From: Myxococcus stipitatus
Lineage (GTDB): Bacteria > Myxococcota > Myxococcia > Myxococcales > Myxococcaceae
Assembly: GCF_037414475.1 (NCBI RefSeq)
Contig: NZ_CP147913.1
Location: forward strand, 930,001 to 994,000
Direction: 5' to 3'
DNA length: 64,000 nt
The notes under the pieces are model-generated. The model searched no databases and was not told the origin of the DNA. It saw only the letters and a list, made by a program, of their open reading frames with translations. The position numbers were made by a program, and so were the translations under genes. This document shows positions 1 through 8,400 of the stretch, piece by piece; position 1 is the stretch's first letter; every line of letters begins with the position of its first letter.

Positions 1-398
1 TCGCCTACTCCACACTCGAATTACAGCTGCCACTCAATGACATCATCCGAGTGGCCTTCCTGAGCGACCTGGAGGCCATCGCCGGCATCGACGTGGGCGG
101 CGTGGGCAACAGCTCCCGAGACATGTGGAACCACCGCGTGCTGGACGCCGCCGTCGGCGTCAACGTCGCGCTGGGGCCCTTGCTGATGCGGTTGCACTTC
201 GCGCGGCCGCTCGACATCGGCGCGAAGGCGGGCAAGCCCGACTCGGGTTGGGTGACGAACTTCTCGCTGGGCATCGCCGGGCTCAACGGCTTCTTCGACC
301 AGGGCAACACGGGCGCGGCGAACAACAGCTCCGCTCAGCCCGCGTCGCCCGCGCTGGTGCCCGCCGTGGGCGGCGGCTACACCGCGCCCCGGCACTGA
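1..398 (+). CDS. C-terminal end of an outer-membrane beta-barrel protein (partial)
   Basis: The reading frame is open from base 3 and ends with TGA at 396-398, so only the last ~131 residues are present. The visible part alternates polar and hydrophobic residues with glycines, as in outer-membrane strands (for example LRVAF-like strands, then GVNVALGPLLMRLHFARPLD). It resembles the final strands of the D15/Omp85-like barrels found on large myxobacterial surface proteins, some of which also carry PD40 repeats. After the barrel comes a low-complexity Asn/Ala/Pro-rich tail ending GGGYTAPRH, so the last strand is not at the exact C-terminus, which is unusual for BamA substrates. The N-terminal domains lie outside the window, so family assignment is tentative. 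A strong hairpin follows the stop codon. Confidence 0.5.
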   Translation, partial: AYSTLELQLPLNDIIRVAFLSDLEAIAGIDVGGVGNSSRDMWNHRVLDAAVGVNVALGPLLMRLHFARPLDIGAKAGKPDSGWVTNFSLGIAGLNGFFDQGNTGAANNSSAQPASPALVPAVGGGYTAPRH

Positions 399-411
399 GC
401 AATCGCGAACG

Positions 412-442
412 CCCCCGCTCCCGCCGTCCGGGGGAGCGGGGG
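412..442. terminator. Hairpin terminator between convergent genes
   Basis: An 11-bp perfect stem (CCCCCGCTCCC at 412-422 pairing with GGGAGCGGGGG at 432-442) with a 9-nt loop lies between the stop of the barrel gene (398) and the stop of the convergent gene at 468. There is no T-tract, as is common in very GC-rich genomes, so its role as a bidirectional terminator is inferred from position and stability. Confidence 0.6.
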
Positions 443-467
443 CCGTCCTCGCCCCTCATCGCTTCAC

Positions 468-935
468 TCAGGACTGCGCGGCCACGAGCGCCGCATTGGC
501 GCGGGCCATGGGGCCTCCGTCATTGGGGATGCGCTCGAAGTCGCCTCGCAGCGCCTTGATGGCGAACTTCTCCAGGTCGATTTCCCGGCGCGTGCGGATA
601 CCCAGCGCGCGCAGGGGGCCCGACAAGGGCCCGAAGCCGACCATGCCGTGCTGGAAGAGCGCCGCCGCGGCCAGGCCACTCAGCACGCGCCACCGGCCGC
701 CGTCCTTCTTGCCGAGCAACAGCCCCAGCGCGCCCAGCGCCGCCGTCGCCACCATGACGGCGCGGTTGAGGTCCCACTCGCGCTCCAGGCGTTGGAGGTA
801 GCGGCTCATCTCAGGGCGGTCCGCGCGTGTCGCCATGTGCCGGACGCACGCTTCCACATGCTGGTCGATGCGCCGGTTCACCATCACCGGCGTGTGACTG
901 CGGGCCGAATCCGACGACTGGTTCCAGGTCTCCAT
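468..935 (-). CDS. Small membrane protein, DUF2892/YgaP-transmembrane-like
   Basis: A 155-residue protein. The ATG at 935 is chosen because GAGAGAGGGAG lies just upstream; the frame stays open for another 76 codons but that extension is low-complexity Pro/Gly/Arg. Residues ~20-65 are charged and helical (RRIDQHVEACVRHMATRADR and a following REWD segment). Next come two hydrophobic segments (~70-85 and ~93-110), then a conserved-looking basic tail with the pattern RALGIRTRREIDLEKFAIKA. This layout resembles DUF2892 (inner-membrane YgaP-like) proteins in which a helical N-terminal part precedes two membrane helices. Function is unknown. It converges on the barrel gene and is divergent from the CotH gene. 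Confidence 0.6.
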   Translation of the reverse strand: METWNQSSDSARSHTPVMVNRRIDQHVEACVRHMATRADRPEMSRYLQRLEREWDLNRAVMVATAALGALGLLLGKKDGGRWRVLSGLAAAALFQHGMVGFGPLSGPLRALGIRTRREIDLEKFAIKALRGDFERIPNDGGPMARANAALVAAQS

Positions 936-1279
936 CGCGGGCGACTCCCTCTCTCTGGGCACTCCCCTCTCCTCATTGAAGCTAGGGCCGCCCCACCGCG
1001 CCGGGAACAGCGCGGCGGCGGGCGCTCGAGGCCCTCGCGCCCGTCCGCCTGCCCCGCCAGGAGGCCCCCCTCCGCCATCCTCGTGAGAGGGCACTGGACC
1101 TGCTGAGTGCGCGGCGGCTCCCCTGCTCGTCCATCTAAAACACCACACCTCGAACTGGCCCATGGAAGGAAATCCCTTTCATTCATGGGTCGTCTTTCCA
1201 CCCTCGCAAACGATGTCTTCGTTCACTTTCTGGCGGCTCAAGTCACTTCGCCCAAGGCATACACCTTGCTCAACACGAG
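936..1279. other. Intergenic region between divergent genes, no gene seen
   Basis: 344 bases separating the DUF2892-like gene and the CotH gene. The half near 935 is GC-rich and contains an out-of-frame extension of the upstream ORF; the half near 1280 is relatively AT-rich (about 1180-1270) and is where promoters would be expected. A GG-N10-GC sigma-54-like match at 1255-1270 is too close to the CotH start to be accepted (see rejected items). No RNA gene or repeat was recognised. Confidence 0.5.
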
Positions 1280-3049
1280 GTGATGACACGCTCACGACTC
1301 TTGCTTGGTCTTCCAGTAGTCATGTGGATGTGGGCTTGCGGCTCCGGAGCTCCGCCCTCTTCCGTCCCGTCAACGCCGCCCGGCACGGAGGAACCTTCCC
1401 CGCAGCCCGTGGACCCACCGCCCGAGCCACCTCCTCCGGCGCCGCCTCCACCGGTAGAGCCTCCTCCCGAGGAGTTGGAAGTCCGACGCCGCTTCGAGCT
1501 GCCGGCCGTGCAGGCGAGCGTCCCCGAATACGAGCTCATCATCCCCGAGCCCACCCTGCGGTTGTTCGCGGCGGACCCCTGGACGCCGGAGCAGGACGCC
1601 GTCTTCAAGGCGCAGGGCACGGCCTATCCGGTCAAGGTGCGGCTGCGTGGCGCGTCCGCGCGCAACTTTCCCAAGAAGAGCTGGAATGTGAACTTCGAGA
1701 AGAACGTCCGGTTCGAGGGGCGCACCTCGCTCAACCTGGTGGCGGAGTACGCGGATGCCTCCATGCTGGCGGAGAAGGTGGCGTTCGACCTGCTCGCCGC
1801 GATGCGGGTCCCCGCGCCTCGAGCCAAGTTCGTGCGCCTCAAGCTCAACGGGCACTACGAGGGCGTGTTCCTGGACATCGAGCAGGTGAACAAGGCTTTC
1901 CTCAAGGCCCACGCCTTCGCGGATGGCGACGCGACCATCTACCGGTGTGGATGGAAGGACTGTGAGCTCAAGACGTGGCGCGTGCCGTACCAGGGCGACT
2001 GGACGAAGAAGACCAACGAGCGCGAGCCGAATGACCAGCTCATCGCCATCCTGGACATCATCAACCACACGCCGGAGCCCGACCTTCCCGCGGCGCTCGC
2101 GAAGCACCTTCAGTTGGAGCACTACCTGCGCTCCATGGTGCTGGACGCGCTGATGTCCAACAACTTCGTGGAGGATTCGGAGAGCTACTTCCTCTACGAC
2201 CGGGCCGAGGCGAAGTGGTCCTATGTCCCGTGGGATTTGAACAACGTGGATGCACGGTGGTGGTACCCCTCCTCCGTGGAAGACATGCGCACGAGCAGCA
2301 ACAACATGCGCCATCCATTGTTCAACTTCACGCTCACGGACTCGTGGGTGGAGAAGATGTATCAGCAGCGCAAGATGGAGACGGGGGCGTATCCTGGCTA
2401 CCTGCCGGTCTTCTCCAACCTGGGCACGCGCGTGGTGATGAACCCCGAGCTGCGTGAGCGGCTGGGGGAGCGGCTCGAGAAGGCGATGGAGGAGCTGTTC
2501 ACGCCCGACGTGATGGACCCGTACATCGACAATCTCCACCGGCTCATCGACAGCGGAATGCGCGCGGACCCGTACATGGACTACGGCCGGTTCGCCGCGG
2601 GCCGCGAGTACATGAAGCGCTTCGTGAGGGAGCGGCGCGCCTTCGTGAAGAAGGACTGGGTGCGGATGGAGGCGCAGCTCTCGCCACTGATGTTCGAGGC
2701 GTTCGACCCCGGCGAGGGTTGGGTGGAGGTGGGCAACCGCGGCGACGTGGAGCTGTCGCTCAAGGGCATGGTGCTGACCACCAACCTCCGGGTGAGTCTT
2801 GCGGGGGGTGCGCACGCGGCCACCGTGGCGCGGCCTCCCGTGGGCACGGTGCTGCCGCAAGTCGTGGTGGCGCCGGGCAAGCGCGTGCGGCTGAAGCTCT
2901 CCGACCTGGGGCTCCGGTTCGACCCCAAGGGTGAGGTGGGCCTGTTCGACGGGAAGTCGGTCATCGGAGTGAAGGACCTCCTGTTCTACGGCGAGCTGCC
3001 CACGGGCAAGCAGTACACGCGCGGCGACCGGGGGTGGGAGGTGCGTTAG
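1280..3049 (+). CDS. CotH-family protein kinase-like lipoprotein
   Basis: A 589-residue protein starting GTG-ATG (ATG at 1283 is equally possible; neither has a well-spaced ribosome binding site). Residues 1-20 form a lipoprotein signal ending in a MWAC lipobox-like site, so it is probably lipid-anchored. A Pro/Glu-rich linker (~28-64) follows. Residues ~85-450 match the CotH fold: VRLRGASARNFPKKSWNVNF (~120-138), the KLNGHYEGVFLDIEQV block (~188-203), and YVPWDLNNVD around residue 315. CotH proteins are atypical kinases; Bacillus CotH phosphorylates spore-coat proteins. The last ~115 residues (WVEVGNRGDVELSLKGMVL) look like a lamin-tail-type beta domain. A role in phosphorylating envelope or secreted proteins is inferred. 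Its stop codon overlaps that of the convergent pbpC by 4 bases. Confidence 0.82.
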   Translation: MMTRSRLLLGLPVVMWMWACGSGAPPSSVPSTPPGTEEPSPQPVDPPPEPPPPAPPPPVEPPPEELEVRRRFELPAVQASVPEYELIIPEPTLRLFAADPWTPEQDAVFKAQGTAYPVKVRLRGASARNFPKKSWNVNFEKNVRFEGRTSLNLVAEYADASMLAEKVAFDLLAAMRVPAPRAKFVRLKLNGHYEGVFLDIEQVNKAFLKAHAFADGDATIYRCGWKDCELKTWRVPYQGDWTKKTNEREPNDQLIAILDIINHTPEPDLPAALAKHLQLEHYLRSMVLDALMSNNFVEDSESYFLYDRAEAKWSYVPWDLNNVDARWWYPSSVEDMRTSSNNMRHPLFNFTLTDSWVEKMYQQRKMETGAYPGYLPVFSNLGTRVVMNPELRERLGERLEKAMEELFTPDVMDPYIDNLHRLIDSGMRADPYMDYGRFAAGREYMKRFVRERRAFVKKDWVRMEAQLSPLMFEAFDPGEGWVEVGNRGDVELSLKGMVLTTNLRVSLAGGAHAATVARPPVGTVLPQVVVAPGKRVRLKLSDLGLRFDPKGEVGLFDGKSVIGVKDLLFYGELPTGKQYTRGDRGWEVR

Positions 3050-5418
3050 CGCCGCTCTCGGACGACGAGCGTGCGCCTGGCGGTGAGACCCTGGTCATCC
3101 GTGACCAGGATTTCGTGGGCCCCCACCGAAGGGGTCCACCACATGCGCTCGCTCGCCCTCGCGGTGCCCAGCATCACGCCATCCACGAACCAGGTGAGCG
3201 GCCGTTCGTGCGCGGCATCCGCCTCCAATGGCACCTCCTGTTCCTTGGAGGGAACGCCGGGAATCAGCACCGCGACACGGCCCGCGATGGGCGAGACAAT
3301 CCTGGGGGCTTCACGCTCACCACCGGGCTCACAGCCTGGCTCCGCCGGGGGCGACACGGGCGGCCGCCCTTCATGCTCCTCCAACCAGCGGCGGATGGTG
3401 GTGGGCCAGGAGATGAGCACCCGCGACTCCGTCTTCCGCCCCGCTCTGCACGCGGGTCCCACCACGAGGCCCGTCGCCACATCCACCTCCACTCGCTGGT
3501 GGTACGGACACTGGACGGTGGGCACCGCCGTGCGCCTCGCGTAGACCTCCTTTCGTTGGGTGCAGGCCTCGGTCGGTGGGTGCCCCGAGTACGCGCAGAC
3601 CTCCACGCGCATCAGGTCGTCCGGCACCTCCACATCCTCGGCAGGCAAGACATGGCCCCGAGACGCCAGCCCCTCCAGGATGTCGAACAACACCGGCCCC
3701 GCCGCGTCCGCGCCCACCAGATGCACACTCGACGCGGAGTCGAAGTTCCCCCACCACACCACCGCCGTGTGCCGAGGGCCTGAGCCCGCCGCCCACGCGT
3801 CCCGATTCCCGAAGCTCGTCCCCGTCTTCCAGTGCACACGTGAGGGCAATCCCGTCAGCCGACGCCGCTCCGGAAAGTCGGGCCGGTCGCGCAGCGACAA
3901 TGCCCTGCGCGTCAACCACGCCGCCCCTTGGGACATCACCTCCACGGGCTCCTCTCGCGGCTGCCCCTCCTCCAACAACCGCAAGGACCGCGTGCGTCCG
4001 TCCCCCGCAAGCGCGACGTACAGGCCCGCGAGCTCCAGCGGAGTCAACGCGTTGCCTCCCACCGCCAAGGACAAACCGTAGGAGTCTGGCACCGCGAAGA
4101 GGCGGGTGACACCCGCCGTCTTGAGTGCTCCCAGCATGCGCCCCACGCCCACCCGCTCCAGCAGCAGCACGAAGGGCAGATTGAGGGACTGAGACAGTGC
4201 GTCTTCCAATCGCACCAGCCCCCGGAAGCGGCCGTCGAAGTTGCGAGGTGAGTAGCCCTCATACCGGGTGGGGACATCCGCCACGAGATGCTCCGGCCCC
4301 GCGAGCCCCAGGTCGATGCCCATGGCATAGAGCAGCGGTTTGAGCGTCGAGCCCGGAGAGCGCGGCGTCGCGAAGCCGGGTATCTGCCCACCGTGCTTCT
4401 CGTCGAAGAAGTCGGGGTTCCCCACCAGCGCGAGCACCTCCCCCTTCTCTCGCTCCACCACCACCGCCGCCCCGTTATGGATTCCTTTCGGTCGCAGCGT
4501 CACCGCCGCGTCCCGCATCAACCTCTCCACCATCCGCTGCGTCCCCGCGTCCAGCGTCGTCCTCAGCAACGTCTGCCCTGGACGCTGGCTCCTCAGCCAC
4601 ACCGCCGCATGCGGAGCCTCGCGAGGAAATGCCTTCATCGCCAGAGGCACCCCGGTGGCTCTCACCTCCTCCAGCACCTGCTCTCTCGAGACGCTCGCCC
4701 CCTCGGGCCCCCTCGACAGCGCCTCCACCTCCAACAGCCTCCTCGCCACCTCGTTCCTCGCCGCCCTCAATCGCTCCTGGTTCTCCGCCACCGGAAATCG
4801 CCGGTTCGGGTTCTGCGGCACCACCAGCAGCGTCGCGATTTCCGCCGGGCTCAGGTGCGCCGCGGTGTGCCCGAAGTACGCCAGCGAGGCCGCCTCCACT
4901 CCCTCCACGTTGCGCCCGTACGGCACGAACTGGAGGTACGCCGCCAACACCTCCCCCTTCGTCAGCCTCAACTCCAACTGCACCGCTCGAAACGACTCCA
5001 CCACCTTCGACACGAAGGTGCGCGGCCTCGGCTCCAGCACTCGCACCAGTTGCATCGTCAGCGTCGACGCCCCCGACACCCGCCGCCCCCTCACCACGTT
5101 GAGCGAGGCGGCTCGCGCCACCGCGAGCGGGTCCACGCCCGGGTGCGAATAGAAGCGCTTGTCCTCCAGCGCCAACAACGCCCGGATGTAGGCCGGGTCG
5201 ATGCGCTCCACCGGCGCGGCGATGCGCCACCGCTCATCCGGCGCGAGGAACACATGTGCTGGCGTCCCGTCGCGGTACTCCAACACCACGGAGGGCGGCG
5301 AGGCGAGGCGCGACGGCAGCGGCACCCACCATGCCGCTGCCAGCCCCAGCGCCGCGAGCCCCAGCGACAGCAGGGTGACGCGGCGCAGGTTCTTCACGAA
5401 AGGGCGAACGCGGCGCAT
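3046..5418 (-). CDS. pbpC: Penicillin-binding protein 1C, copy A
   Basis: A 790-residue bifunctional peptidoglycan synthase anchored by an N-terminal membrane helix (~13-31). The GT51 glycosyltransferase domain carries the catalytic Glu85 in LALEDKRFYSHPG, SGASTLTMQLVR (115-126) and the TKGEVLAAYLQFVPYGRNVEG motif region (~153-173). The transpeptidase domain keeps all three penicillin-binding motifs: S357-TLK360, S411-LN413 and K531-TG533. The last ~90 residues are the small PBP1C C-terminal domain (FVDGVMLGTAR). It starts one base after the stop of yfhM (TGA-C-ATG), so translation is probably coupled. PBP1C-YfhM pairing is widespread; the enzyme is thought to repair peptidoglycan after envelope attack. 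A near-identical paralogue lies at 11327-13699. Confidence 0.95.
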   Translation of the reverse strand: MRRVRPFVKNLRRVTLLSLGLAALGLAAAWWVPLPSRLASPPSVVLEYRDGTPAHVFLAPDERWRIAAPVERIDPAYIRALLALEDKRFYSHPGVDPLAVARAASLNVVRGRRVSGASTLTMQLVRVLEPRPRTFVSKVVESFRAVQLELRLTKGEVLAAYLQFVPYGRNVEGVEAASLAYFGHTAAHLSPAEIATLLVVPQNPNRRFPVAENQERLRAARNEVARRLLEVEALSRGPEGASVSREQVLEEVRATGVPLAMKAFPREAPHAAVWLRSQRPGQTLLRTTLDAGTQRMVERLMRDAAVTLRPKGIHNGAAVVVEREKGEVLALVGNPDFFDEKHGGQIPGFATPRSPGSTLKPLLYAMGIDLGLAGPEHLVADVPTRYEGYSPRNFDGRFRGLVRLEDALSQSLNLPFVLLLERVGVGRMLGALKTAGVTRLFAVPDSYGLSLAVGGNALTPLELAGLYVALAGDGRTRSLRLLEEGQPREEPVEVMSQGAAWLTRRALSLRDRPDFPERRRLTGLPSRVHWKTGTSFGNRDAWAAGSGPRHTAVVWWGNFDSASSVHLVGADAAGPVLFDILEGLASRGHVLPAEDVEVPDDLMRVEVCAYSGHPPTEACTQRKEVYARRTAVPTVQCPYHQRVEVDVATGLVVGPACRAGRKTESRVLISWPTTIRRWLEEHEGRPPVSPPAEPGCEPGGEREAPRIVSPIAGRVAVLIPGVPSKEQEVPLEADAAHERPLTWFVDGVMLGTARASERMWWTPSVGAHEILVTDDQGLTARRTLVVRERR

Positions 5419-5419
5419 G

Positions 5420-8400
5420 TCAGAGCAGACTGTCCTTCCACGGGCCCGTCACCTGCGCCGTTCCCCCGGGCTCGCGCGCCCAGACGCGCGAGTCATACAT
5501 GGCTTCAGCTTCCGCCCCAGGAATCGTGAAGGTCCCCGCCGTCACCGCGCGCACCGAGTAGACGACCGTCTTCGACTCCTTCGCCTCGAGCGCACCGAAG
5601 ACTTCCATCCGGTCATCGCGGATGTTGACGTAGTCCGGCTTCCACAGCGCATCCGCGGCCACCCAGTTCACCGCGACCTCGCGCCCCAGCCGTGCGTTCT
5701 CGATTTCCCAGCCCGCGGGCAGGCGGTCCACCAGGACGATGTTGCGCATGACCTCCGCGGTGGTGTTGCGGAGCTCCAGCTCCACGTGGATGAGTGCCGC
5801 CAGCGCCACCGGGGACTTGCCGGGCTCCAGGAGGGAGCCGTCACTCTTCCGGTAGCGGCGAGTCAACGTCAGGCCCTGGCCTCCCACTCTCGCCTGGCTG
5901 TCCGAGCGAACCCCCTCGCTGCTCAGCACGAGATACACCTTGCCTGAGTCCTTCGACGGCAGGTCGAGCTGGAGCGCATTGCGCTCACTGGCCCGCGCCA
6001 GCACCCACGTGCGGTCCGACGCACGCGACGCCCTGCTCTGCTGAGCCACCACCTGCTCTCCATCCACCGTCAACACCGGCGGGGCGAACTGCATCGACGC
6101 GCCTTTCAACCGCTTGCCCAGGCCGGTGATGCCCCAGACCAGTTCCTGCGTCGTGTACCAGTCACTCGATTGCGCCTGGAGCGACTCCGCCACCATGGCC
6201 GCCAAGGGCTCTCCCGCAGCGTCGTTGCCGAACAGGTCCTGGAAGGTACTCAGCATGAAGCCACGACGGCGCCGGTCCGAGTAGAAGGACCAGGAGTTCT
6301 TGCGCTCGTCGGTGACGGGCGACAGGTCCGGGCTGCGCAGCTCCTTCTCGTAGCGGCGGTCTCCCGAAAGCCACAGGGCCGCCTTGAGCGTGTACATGGC
6401 CTCCAGGTCCTGTCCGGAGAGCGGCCCCGCCTTCTGCTTCTCGGTCAGCACATCCACGAGCTTCTGCACGCGAGCCTTTCGGCCCTTGCCCGACAGCGCC
6501 AGCACGTAGTGCATGTACGCCTCTGCTTCGCCCATGGCATCACGGTGATGGCCGCCCCACCCCTCGATGGCGTTGAGCGAGTCACCCATCCACTGGAGCG
6601 CCCCATTCAGCCGCTCCTGAGGAACGGGGTACTTCAGCTTCTGCGCGTCGAGCAGCATGTGCGTCGCGTACGCGGTCCCCCACGGCACGGCGTCCGTGCT
6701 CCCGGGCCAGTAGCCAAAGCCGCCCGACGGCGTCTGCATCGACAACACGCGACTGATGCCCGCCAGCACCATGCTCTCCACGCTCCCCTTCCCCGTCAGC
6801 GTGGGGTCGATGCTGTCCACCATCTCGGACATGAAGAGCAGCGGGCGCGTCGAGGACGTCGTCTGCTCGATGCAGCCATACGGATAGCGCGCCAAGTATG
6901 ACAGGTGCTGGAGCGACTGCGCATACGGATTCGCCGTCACCCACAACGTCGACCGCTCCGTCGTCGGTGTCCACCCCTGGAGGTACTTCGACACATCCGT
7001 CACCCCTTGCGCCAACTCGATGCGCTGCACACGCCGCTCACGCGGGCCCGCGGGTGACAGCGGCACATCCAAGGTCTCCTTCGACGTGTGCCCACCTCCC
7101 TCCACGACGACGCTCAGCCGCGCGGCTCCCACGGATTGCACCGCGCGCGCCTGGAAGACAAAGGTCCTGGACTTGCCGTTCTCGACCCGGGCCAGACCCT
7201 CGCTCTTGCTCAACAGTTGCAACGGCGACGTGGCTGCAACGGGGCCAGACAGCCCCGGCACCGGGAGCGACTCCGCGCGTAACGTCACCTTCACATCCTG
7301 AGCCTTTCCAGACAGGTTCGTGACGAAGACGGGCACTTGGACTTCGTCATTCTGCGTGAGGAAACGCGGCAGCGTCGTCTGAAGGACCAGAGGGTCCTTC
7401 ACCAGCACCTTCGCGCTGGCGTTCCCCACGCGCTTGGGCCCGGCCGTCACCGCCATCACCCGCACCGCGCCTCGATACTGGGGCAGACGGAAGGGCAAGC
7501 GGAGCTTGCCGCTGGCGGGGACTCGGACCACGCCACTCCACAACGCCACGGGCTTGATGGGCCGCACCCGGCCACTCGCGTCCCCCGCCGCGTCACCACC
7601 CGCAGGACGAGAGCTTCCCCCCGGAGGCATCAACATCGTCCACCCAATGGTCTCGTAGGTCCGAACACCCAGGGCCCGCTTCGTGAAGATTTTCTGGAGG
7701 GGATTCGGACTCTGGAACCCCGTGACGGAGAGGATGCCTTCATCCACCACCGCCACCGAGGCGAACGTGGGCTCGTCCAGCGGGCCCAGGTCCAGGTCCA
7801 CCGCGAGCGACTCATTGGAACGGACCTCCTTGGGCACACGCATCGCCACCGCCTGCGTGTAGTCCACCGGCGCCATCATCACACTTGCCACGCCAAAGGC
7901 TCGCTCCGACATGAACGCCTCTCTCGACTCGAGATGAGGGTCCTTCACCATGAGCGCGCTCACATAGAGGTTGGGAGCGAACTTCTTGGGCGTGAAGGTC
8001 CACGTCACCTCCCCCGGCTCCACCGCCTTCCACTCGCTGGCGAGGACCCGGTCCGTCTCCACGGTGAACAACATCCGTCCCCGGTAGGGGGCCTTGACCT
8101 TCACGGTGAAGGGTTCGCCATTGCGAACCTCCCGAGGCACCACCACGTCCAATGGGGTCGGCGTGTGCCGGCGCGGGGTCTGGTCCACGCGCGAGACGGT
8201 GTTTCGCCAGTGGTAGCGGCCTTGTCCCTCGAGCACCAGGTCCGACCGCGTCCTGCCCGAGCCCACTCGCACCAGGTAGCCCGCGGCGTTCTGTTCTGGA
8301 GTGACGGTGAAGTTGAAGCGTCCGCCCACCACCTTCGCGAGGAAACGGCTCTCCGGCAGAGCGCGCAAGTTGCGCTCGAGGAAGTCCTGCGAGTCGTCCT

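Noticed and set aside
1255..1270. Sigma-54-like GG-N10-GC (AGGCATACACCTTGCT) before the CotH gene
   Set aside because: 9 of 12 consensus bases match, but transcription would start at the GTG itself. GG-N10-GC arises often by chance in GC-rich DNA, so this is not claimed.
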